DNA from: Chaetomium olivaceum
Lineage: Eukaryota; Ascomycota; Sordariomycetes; Sordariales; Chaetomiaceae
Length of the DNA stretch: 64,000 nucleotides
Direction of reading: 5' to 3'
Assembly (NCBI GenBank): GCA_039881045.1
Contig: JAYWVB010000035.1
Location: forward strand, 62,001 to 126,000
This document shows positions 56,538-64,000 of the stretch, piece after piece (within the stretch, counting starts at the first letter, position 1; each line of letters opens with the position of its first letter). The notes under the pieces are model-generated. The model was not told the DNA's origin. It saw nothing but the letters and a program-made list of their open reading frames with translations, and made no database searches. Position numbers and translations under genes: made by a program.

Positions 56538-57753
56538 ATGGCGGGCCTTTTCGGAACGCAGGCGGCGGCGGCGAGCAACACGCTCGGCGACCTCAAGCAG
56601 GACGTCGAGCTTGGGAGCCCGCCCGAAGATAGTATCTCGGCCCTTGCTTTCAACCCGAATCCGAACGACCAAAAGGACTTTTTGGCCGTGGCAAGCTGGG
56701 ATAAGAAAGTTCGCATCTACGAAATCATGAGCAACGGCCAAGGTCAGGGGAAGGCACAAATAGAGCACGACGGTCCCGTCTTCTCGGTTGACTTCTTCAA
56801 GGTGGGTTGTGTTCATTTTTGATACAAGACGGAATAAGGGTCTGACGGTTTCAAAGGACGGCCAAAAGGTCATTTCGGCCGGCGCCGACAAGCAGGCCAA
56901 GGTGCTGGACCTGGCCACCGGGCAGACGGCCCAGATAGCACAGCACGACCAGCCGATCCGCTGCGTGCGGTATTTCGAAGCCAACGGCACGCCGATGGCA
57001 GTCACCGGATCTTGGGACAAGACGGTGAAGTACTGGGACTTCCGGAGCCCGCAGCCGGCCGGGTCCGTCACTTGCCAGGAGCGAGTCTACACGATGGACG
57101 TACGACAGAACCTCTTGGTCGTCGGCACGGCCGATCGGTACATCAACGTGATCAACCTAGGAGAGCCGGCGAAATTCTACAAGACACTGCAGAGTCCGCT
57201 CAAGTGGCAGACCCGGGTCGTCAGCTGCTTCACCGACTCACAAGGCTTCGCGATTGGCAGTATCGAGGGCCGTTGCGCGATCCAATACGTCGAGGACAAG
57301 GATTCCAGGTAAGCGAATTTTGTTTTTTATTATTTTGACGCAACACAGCCTCCGCCTGGCCAACTGCTGACGCAACTCCCCCCCCCTTCCTGCAGCCTCA
57401 ACTTCTCCTTCAAGTGCCACCGCGACCCGGCGCAGGGCAACGTGACCAACGTGCACGCGGTCAACGACATCTCGTTCCACCCGCAGCACGGCACGTTCAG
57501 CACGGCGGGCAGCGACGGCACGTTCCACTTCTGGGACAAGGACGCCAAGCACCGGCTCAAGGGGTACCCGCAGGTCGGGGGCAGCATCACGGCGACCAAG
57601 TTCAACAAGACGGGCAACATCTTTGCCTACGCCATCAGCTACGACTGGTCCAAGGGCTACCAGGGCAACACCAGCAACTACCCCAACAAGGTCATGCTGC
57701 ACCCGGTGCTGCCGGACGAGTGCAAGCCCCGCCCGAGCGTCAAGAAGAGGTAG
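56538..57753 (+). CDS. RAE1: RAE1/GLE2-like mRNA export nucleoporin (WD40)
   Basis: Exons 56538..56801, 56857..57308, 57396..57753 (introns 55 and 87 bp), 357 residues. It begins MAGLFGTQAAAASN, then seven-blade WD-like repeats: ISALAFNPN with AVASWDKKVRIYEI, HDGPVFSVDFFKDGQKVISAGADKQAKVLDL, RCVRYFEANGTPMAVTGSWDKTVKYWDFR, VYTMDVRQNLLVVGTADRYINVINL, GFAIGSIEGRCAIQYVED, VNDISFHPQHGTFSTAGSDGTFHFWDKD and FNKTGNIFAYAISYDWSKGY. This is the Rae1/Gle2 pattern; these bind the Nup98 GLEBS motif at nuclear pores for mRNA export. Length and C-terminus (KVMLHPV) match the family. Convergent with the next gene. Confidence 0.95.
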
Positions 57754-58381
57754 AGCCCCTCGACGACGCCCCCGGGCCAGGACGGGTGGTTTTCGGCGCC
57801 GCCGGAGGGCGGCTCGGCGGTCTCGGAAAGCGAGATGGGGCCGGGTGAGGAGTCTGCTGCGGTGGCTCGCATGATGATGGCGCGGAATGGTAAGCCCAGG
57901 GCGGTGAAAGCGCGCAGGATTTGAAGTTGAAGTGGGGGAGGAGGATGGATTGAAAGATACCAATGGAGACAACTAGTATACTTGAATTGCAGAGAGTCGG
58001 TGGTGGGGTGGTTAATTAGGTAGCTAAGGTTCTGTGAATAGGCGCAGTTTCAATTTTTCAGTGGCACGGAAAAAGGGGCCCTGAAGTTGATTGGGTTTTC
58101 AGACAGACAACTTGCGTTCTGTGAGACTCGGTCCGTAGCGAGTGTGAAAGTAAATAAACAGCCTGAAAACAGCCCGTCCTCGGCCGAGCACTGGGCCCGC
58201 CTTTCAAGTGGAGCAATTACAACCTTAATATCGTCATGCCGTGATAAATCAGACCCTCCCATCACCTCAACATAGATGGATGGATAGATGAATGAATGAA
58301 TGGACATTTTCCCTCCCTCCCTCCCAAAAACCATCCGCTCCTCGCCATCACCACCCAAACCCTCCCTTACTTCCGTTGCTG
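57754..58381. other. Convergent intergenic region
   Basis: Both flanking genes end here. Nothing else recognised. Confidence 0.5.
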
Positions 58382-59170
58382 CTAAGCCGGCGCAGCCCCC
58401 TTCCCACCAGGACTCCTCCCCGCAGGGCCAATCACGTCCTCCACCATCCCCCTCCACAAATCCCTGATCATGCCCGCGCCCATCTCATAGCTCACCTCCT
58501 CCGCCTCGGCCTCCCGACCCAGCAGGTGCGCAAACCCCAGCTCCACACCATCCACGCCCATGCCCTCGACCTCGGTCAGCGCAGCGGGGAGCACGCGCGA
58601 GGGGTCGGCCGCCACCACGAGAATCTCGGGCTGGCGCAGCGGCTCGTCGGCGGCCTCGGGCTGGCGGGGGTGCAGCGGCGACGGCGAGGCGTTGTCAGGC
58701 AGGAGGGGCACGCGGATGTGCGCGTAGGGGTCGGCGGCCTCCTCGCTGGCGGCGGAGAAGGAGAAGAGGTCCGGGAGGATGGCGCGGTCGATGGTGCTGA
58801 AGGTCGGGGCGATGGGTTTGGGCGCCGAGTGGTGGAAGGTTTGCATGAAGGGGATGGTGCGGGTGGAGGAGGTGGTGGTTTTGGGGACGAGGGGCCGGTG
58901 GGGGGTGGTGGTGGTGGTGGAGTGTTGACGCTGGGAAGGGGGAGGGCGTGTTAGTGATGCTTGCTCTTTACTTTGAGAGAGTGGGTTGATGGAGTATATG
59001 CTTACTTCAGAGGGCTCGTCAACGGCGGGCTTGGTTATCCTGCCTGCACTGGTGGCTGCGGTGGCTGCTTTTGATGCATGGTTGAGAAGGTGGCTAGGCC
59101 GAGCCACGGCGGGTGTGGTGCTGAAGCAGCGGGTGAGTTGGGCGACGGGAGCTGTAAGTCGTGATGACAT
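58382..59170 (-). CDS. Probable mitochondrial protein of unknown function
   Basis: Exons 59170..59006 and 58930..58382 (75-bp intron, GTAAGC...CCAG, in-frame length), 237 residues. The N-terminus MSSRLTAPVAQLTRCFSTTPAVARPSHLL is an Arg/Ser-rich, acid-free presequence with a CFSTTP motif common in fungal mitochondrial proteins. After a Ser/Thr-rich linker comes a conserved-looking patch TFSTIDRAILPDLF, then a helical C-terminal half (VEGMGVDGVELGFAHLLG, GMIRDLWRGMVEDVIG). No known domain was recognised. The coding strand is C-rich in the first half and G-rich in the second. Confidence 0.65.
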   Translation of the reverse strand: MSSRLTAPVAQLTRCFSTTPAVARPSHLLNHASKAATAATSAGRITKPAVDEPSEVSIYSINPLSQSKEQASLTRPPPSQRQHSTTTTTPHRPLVPKTTTSSTRTIPFMQTFHHSAPKPIAPTFSTIDRAILPDLFSFSAASEEAADPYAHIRVPLLPDNASPSPLHPRQPEAADEPLRQPEILVVAADPSRVLPAALTEVEGMGVDGVELGFAHLLGREAEAEEVSYEMGAGMIRDLWRGMVEDVIGPAGRSPGGKGAAPA

Positions 59171-61463
59171 GGCGATGGGGCTGTGGCTTGGACAAATCTA
59201 CGGGCAGTTGTTGAATGGATTGATGGATGAAATCCGATGGCAGAACAGGCGCAGCAGGAACAATCGGGCAAGCAAACAGCTTTGAATGCAGTGTGCGGTG
59301 GCAGACGGAGGGGAAGCTTTGAGCACCTGACTCAAAGGGGGAACGGCAGGTATAAGTGACGAGTCGGATTCCGACTGGGGAAGGGTGGAATGGTGGAAGG
59401 AGCTCCCAGCCAGATCAGCGTTGCGTACCACAAGTCTCGTCCCGGGCTGGCCACCACCCCTCACCATTCCCTGACACTTGGTGGGCCGCTTAAATTTGGA
59501 GCCATGGCCTCGACGTGGTTGCACAACGAAGCTTGGATAAATGGTCGCGCTGCAGACTGCAGACTACGAGACAGCAACCCATTGATTGGTGTCACGTCCC
59601 GGCATGTTTCATGCTCCAATGAATCGAGGCCCATGCCGATCCATCTTCGATCGTTCCGGTCCTTATCTCTTCAAACGGCACGGTCGCTGAACTCATGATG
59701 AATGCCAATGCCACCCCCGAATTTGACATCCAGACATTTTTGCCAGCGCGTGTCTCCCATGTCTCAACGATACCCGCCGGTTTCGCTCGCCTCCCCTTGT
59801 CGCTTCATCTCGACAATCCACAATCCCAACGGACGGGGCTGTCAGCTCCCTGGCCCCGGTCAATTGCACAGCGCTGACTGGCGGTGAACCCACATTGTTG
59901 AGGGAGCTTGGGCCATCCAAGGTCCCGCCCAGCTGGAGGCGGTCAACCTTCGCAGCTGGACAAGCTGGGGGATGCTACTTTGTCGAGTTTAGCGCGCCTT
60001 CCGGCCTTCGTCAACAAATCTCGGGTGCAGCAAACCGAGTTCCGGACCGTGTCGGACCGAGTGCCGGTCGCCTGAAGAACCCAAGTGAGCCCACGTCTCT
60101 GCAGAATGTCCGAGCCATCCGATCCGATCTCTTTATCTCTGTATTTAGATGGACGGACGCTTTGAGGCTTGCGGATATCCTGGAATAGTTATCACTTTGA
60201 AAAAAAGAAGCGGAAAGTAGGAGAAAAGAGGGGGACATTATCAGTCATATGTTATTTGGCACATTTGGCACCCTGCTATTAAAACCAGGGTTAGGGTTAG
60301 CTATAGACCTCCTCGGCTTTGAAGCTCCGTTGCTCTCCGACCCCGTGGGGTTGTCGATGACCGACATCTGTCAGAATGGGGTTTGACCGGCTTTTCCGAG
60401 GTCCGTATAACCAACCTGATGCCATGCCAAGACCACCGAGCCGCAAGACTCCCTCGGGAAACGAGTAACTACAAACCCGAGATATGAAAGAAAGCACATG
60501 TCAAGGGCCTGAAAGATGTGCCTCGTGTTCCTCTCGTTTTCGAGGACCGACAATGGTTACCTGGGCTATGCTAAGAGAATACAGATGCACACCCCCTCGC
60601 TGTTCAGCTCTCAGTCGTGTGGTGACTCAGGGTCCAGAACATACCAAGTTGTAAGTGGAGTAGATCATAGATGACTCTTTCACATGTCTATACATGGGTA
60701 CCAAGTAAGTTATGGCCAGTGGCTGAGGTTAGATGTGGCTATGGACTTGTGTGAAGTAATTCAAGAGTAAACAGGATAAGCCAAAGAATCTAGTGAGTGC
60801 ATTACAAAGAAGTATTTGAACCCACAAATGATCATAGCCTTCTGTCATACAGTCAGTTGCGAGGCTTTTCTTTATATTCTTTTGAAAGCAAAAGGTTAGT
60901 CCTGGTTTTCATAGTCCTTCCCTTGTGAGCATTTGAATATCTCTTTGCTCCAAGATAGCTAGTCCAAGTGTGGGTGTCAAACTGAGCACAGCAACACCAT
61001 GGGCTGCCCGTACTCTACCGTGAAGTGTTTGTTGGAGGTGCAAGTACGCACCAGGCAAGCTCGCACCTTATTGTGACTCCTCCTACATGTTCCCCTGTCT
61101 GATACTCAGTGTGCCTGCCCATTGCTACCAGAGAGCCTTCCTGGATTACTGGCTGGTGTCTCCTTCCCGCCCTGTGCTCGAGATCGAGAAACTGCACAAC
61201 GCCCCGGTCTGTTATCCATCCCGTTGAACGAGGGGTACTCGTTGAACGAGGGGTACTATTGAACGAGGGGTACTGTTGAACAAGGGGTAGTCTGAAGCCT
61301 GCCTATTTCTTTTGACATTAGTACCTGCTCGACCTGGCCGCATTGCATTCATTGTTTTCGATTTGGATGGACTTGATCTAATCCACCTCCATCGAAAGCG
61401 CAACTACATCCATCCGCCCCAACAAACCAAGCAGCAGCAGCATCTTTGATAAATATATTCATC
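59171..61463. other. Divergent intergenic region, 2.3 kb
   Basis: Between two outward-facing genes. Contains a short telomere-like word (60288-60300) and a 17 to 18-bp tandem minisatellite (61222-61289). The part from 60580 to 61200 is comparatively AT-rich. No gene. Confidence 0.5.
61222..61289. repeat. Minisatellite, four units of GTTGAACGAGGGGTACT type
   Basis: Four consecutive copies, the last slightly diverged (GTTGAACAAGGGGTA). They lie about 175 bp upstream of the ATG of the C45-like gene. Confidence 0.85.
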
Positions 61464-63239
61464 ATGGATGGTTGCGGTACTGTCGACAACCCTATCAGCT
61501 TGGAGAGCTACGTCTACGAGGGCAAGGCCGAGCAGATTGTAGGCATCGCCCTCCAAGGAACCGCCATACAACGAGGTGTGACATATGGCATTTTCTTGCG
61601 CGAACTAATCCAGGCCAATGTCGATTGGCACAGAGGCAATATGCATTTGCCACCGTGGTAAGTTGGAGGGTCTAGAAAAATCAAACCGGAGGTTAACCGT
61701 CGCAACCAGGGACTTTTGCGTCGACATGGCCAAATCGCACTACCTACCAGGCCTGTTTAAACATTGGCGGAGTGGATGGCTGGAACTAAAGGGAATGGCG
61801 CAGGGCAGCGGCGTCCCCATTGAGCATCTAGTTGTCCTGAACGCGCGGGATGACCTCGCTGCGCTCCAGACTCCGCTCGCGGTGCGCCGGAGTGAGAGCA
61901 ACAGCGTCTTCTTTTCCAACCAGGTGATCACCAGCCAGACCCCCATCCTTGCGCATTCATGGAGCTCGTTGGGGTCGCCGCATAACACAGAGCTCCTGGT
62001 CTGCATCAAGATCCGGTACCAGGCTAGCGAAGAGAAGCCCGACATCATCATGGTGACCGAGGCGGGCAGAATCAGCGGCTGCGGCATGAACGCTAAAGGC
62101 CTGGCGGCGACGGGCAACTGGCTGCTCTCGACGGACGACACTCGGGTGAGCGCTCTCGAGTATTTTCCCATGACATGCTTCGAGCGCTTCGTCCTCGAGT
62201 ATTCCAGTGTCGACGGATTGCGAGAAGTCCCCGAAGATACCACGCGGCATGCCTCGAGGCATATCATCGTCGTTAATAAGGACGGACGTTCCACCCCCTG
62301 GAGGTCGGCCCAGAGCACGTCTTCTTCCACGGCGGCGAGTTCGGCAGCTGGGCCAATGTGCACGGAAACCACTTCCAGTCGTTCGATGCATTCTCCTGCC
62401 GCCGCGATATAAGGGATCGGTACAGGGGCAACTACAGCCAGGCCAAGCTCTCCCGATTCAACGAGCTTCTTAAGGCGAACGAGGCCGGCGTGTCCAGGCA
62501 GCAGATCATGGACATGTTCTCGGACCACCAGGGCAGCCCGGAAAGCATCTGCGAGCACGGGGACGGCGTCGTGGGCAGCACGACGATAGCGTTCGTCATG
62601 TTCGACACGGAGCGGCGGATTATTTCAGTAGGCAAGGGACCCCCGTGCCAGGCCGCCATGTCACACTTCACTTTTGGCAGCGAGACCAACGCGGACAAGG
62701 ATGAGGAAATGGAACACACTGAAGCCGGTGGTGTGGGTTCCGAGATGGGCTATAAAAATATGGAAGAGGATATGAGTTCGGACATGGCAGACGACAACGC
62801 CGTGAACTTGCCGCTCAACAACAGCCCCGTTAGCGAGGCTGCCTGCGGTCCGTCTCCGACCCTCACTCCGGTGAAGAACTCAAACATTGGTGCAGCGGAC
62901 ACACAGGGTGCCACGACCATGTATATGGGCTGGAATGCGGTGCCGCCTACCCCCGTTTCTGTTCTCCCCCCGCTTTCGTCTCGGGATCCGACTGTCTCTC
63001 CGATCAAGGACCGGTTGACGCCGTCTGACCGACCTGAGAGCGAGACGCCGGCGGGCGATCGGCGGAGTTCCAAGCGCAAGACACCGCCGACTTCGCCGGT
63101 GTCAGAGGGGTCCTCGACCAACACGGTGACCTACTCGGCTTCGGGTAAGAACTTGGAGAAACCAGAGAACGCCCGTCCAAAGAAGAGGGTGAGGTTCTGG
63201 GATCCGGTCAGGGATGCGATCCGGGAGTACTACATCTAG
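61464..63239 (+). CDS. C45-type Ntn-hydrolase-like protein (acyltransferase family), nucleophile Cys replaced; apparent frameshift; long tail
   Basis: Exons 61464..61657 and 61710..63239 (52-bp intron), about 574 residues if one missing base near 62291 is restored. The N-terminal part (GTAIQRGVTYGIFLRELI, FKHWRSGWLELKGMAQGSG, HLVVLNARDDLAAL) and the later PILAHSWSSLG, IIMVTEAGRISGCGMNAKGLA and EHGDGVVGSTTIAFVMFD match the peptidase C45 / isopenicillin-N acyltransferase-like family. Its autoprocessed members use an N-terminal Cys in a GCTS/ECTS context. Here the equivalent segment reads SESNSVFF, with Ser in the Cys place (by my alignment). The break lies between NKDGRS and PLEVGPEHVFF. The last ~170 residues are disordered, with KKRVRFWDP near the end, matching an RVxF phosphatase-docking pattern. 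Role unknown; likely noncanonical. Confidence 0.78.
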
Positions 63240-63898
63240 CCCCGGTGCAGGACAAGGTGGTCAATTACGGGCATCAAGCATGACTTTACTGTGTAGGATT
63301 TGTAATGTACTCGTAGCTCAAGAAAAAAAGAATTAAAATTATGAATCATGAGACACTGCATGAAGAAGGCACGAAGAGAACCGAGAGAAGACCGTTCGAT
63401 GCCAAGAAGTGATGCACGCGACCCTTGCTCAGTTTCATCGTCCCCTCCCCCTGGTCCACAGCCCGTTCGGCGTTCAGCCAGTGTCAGCTTCGAGGGCCAC
63501 ACCCAATGAGCGAGCAGCCTGGCCATGCTTGAGCAGGGGCTGTCTCGCTTGCCGCAGCCACTGGGCCGCATTATTTGTGGTCAAGCTGTCCTCAGCATTG
63601 GTGATGCGCGAGTGTTGGTGCTGACCTGACCATTTGGATCTTCAATTCGGTAACTTCTTGCGCCTGCTGCGCGCACTCGATATCTGCCATGCGCATGCGA
63701 ATTGGCCTTTGATACGTTCATTTTCTACCACCGAGAGACTCGAGCTCACCTTTCTATCTCCCCATCGAGGGCTGCCGCCCACATATTTCTGGTGTTGGCG
63801 TTGCACCAACGAGGGGACACACTTCGCACTTCCCAACGACGTCCCAACCGCTCGGGAAACTACGACACCAGTGACCGCACAGTCACACCAACACCGCC
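63240..63898. other. Intergenic, upstream of the ERV41-like gene
   Basis: The 3' flank of the C45-like gene and the promoter of the next gene. No gene recognised. Confidence 0.5.
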
Positions 63899-63986
63899 AT
63901 GATGAACGGCTACGACGAAAAGCGGCATCTCGACGACGACTCCTTTGGCGCAAAAGGCGGCATTGTCAGCGCCTTTGACGCATTCC
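63899..63986 (+). CDS. ERV41/ERGIC2-like gene, first exon only (cut by window end)
   Basis: The exon begins with two adjacent ATGs and reads MMNGYDEKRHLDDDSFG then AKGGIVSAFDAF, up to a GTACGT donor at 63987. GGIVSAFDAFPK is the conserved start of Erv41/ERGIC2-type cargo-adaptor proteins of the ER-Golgi recycling pathway. The second ATG (63902) is the more likely family start. The rest of the gene lies beyond the window. Confidence 0.6.
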
Positions 63987-64000
63987 GTACGTTCCCCCCT

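Noticed and set aside
60288..60300. GGGTTAGGGTTAG telomere-like word
   Set aside because: Only two units, with ordinary sequence and genes on both sides; not a telomere and too short for an interstitial array.
1..64000. Secondary-metabolite or toxin gene cluster
   Set aside because: No polyketide, peptide synthetase, terpene synthase or P450 genes were seen; the C45-type protein alone does not make a cluster.

Overview
The window is nuclear DNA of a filamentous ascomycete, probably a GC-rich member of the Sordariales (Chaetomiaceae-like). The evidence is intron-bearing genes with introns of about 50-127 bp (GT...AG, branch points such as TGCTAAC), strong C/G-ending codon use, gene families typical of Sordariomycetes, and an intron-containing tRNA-Leu. 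No operons, CRISPR arrays, IS elements or viral genes were seen. The genus is inferred, not proven.

Layout. 0.5-2 kb: Nop13-like two-RRM protein (+). 2.9-5.6 kb: NBR1-type autophagy receptor (-). 8.4-10.1 kb: CofD/YvcK (UPF0052) family protein (-). 11.8-14.1 kb: Btz/CASC3-domain protein (-). 16.47 kb: tRNA-Leu(CAG). 16.9-18.4 kb: pepsin-like protease (-). 18.9-19.8 kb: aminodeoxychorismate-lyase-like enzyme (-), divergent from TOM70 (20.5-22.6 kb, +). 23.8-25.1 kb: Sso1-type syntaxin (-). 26.6-27.6 kb: IMP4 (-), divergent from UPF1 (28.3-31.6 kb, +). 33.0-34.3 kb: peroxiredoxin-like protein (+). 35.1-36.5 kb: seven-TM protein (+). 36.9-38.1 kb: coiled-coil protein (+). 38.4-41.4 kb: a duplicated accessory locus with two small paralogous genes of unknown function. 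41.8-44.4 kb: Zn2Cys6 regulator (+), convergent with a branched-chain aminotransferase (44.6-46.0 kb, -). 48.3-50.4 kb: low-complexity protein (+). 51.2-52.7 kb: conserved fungal protein (-). 53.8-55.3 kb: ethanolamine-phosphate cytidylyltransferase (+). 56.5-57.8 kb: RAE1/GLE2 (+). 58.4-59.2 kb: probable mitochondrial protein (-). 61.5-63.2 kb: C45-type Ntn-hydrolase-like protein with a long tail (+). 63.9 kb: first exon of an ERV41-like gene, cut by the window end.

The genes are mostly unrelated housekeeping functions: ribosome biogenesis (NOP13, IMP4), RNA surveillance and export (UPF1, BTZ, RAE1), membrane traffic and import (SSO1, ERV41, TOM70), phospholipid and amino-acid metabolism, and selective autophagy. 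Two RNA-quality factors, UPF1 and the exon-junction protein BTZ, lie about 14 kb apart; I infer nothing from this.

Three features stand out. (1) At least ten reading-frame breaks occur inside otherwise conserved genes, most at short homopolymers. This points to sequence error rather than gene death, except possibly a 4-base tandem repeat in UPF1. (2) A roughly 1-kb direct duplication at 38.4-41.4 kb carries a small domain family I do not recognise, plus a convergent antisense frame whose stop abuts the sense stop. (3) Eight genes switch from C-ending to G-ending codons part-way through, always in the same direction relative to transcription. Two proteins also appear to have lost key residues: the fifth zinc-cluster cysteine of the regulator and the nucleophilic cysteine of the C45-like protein.
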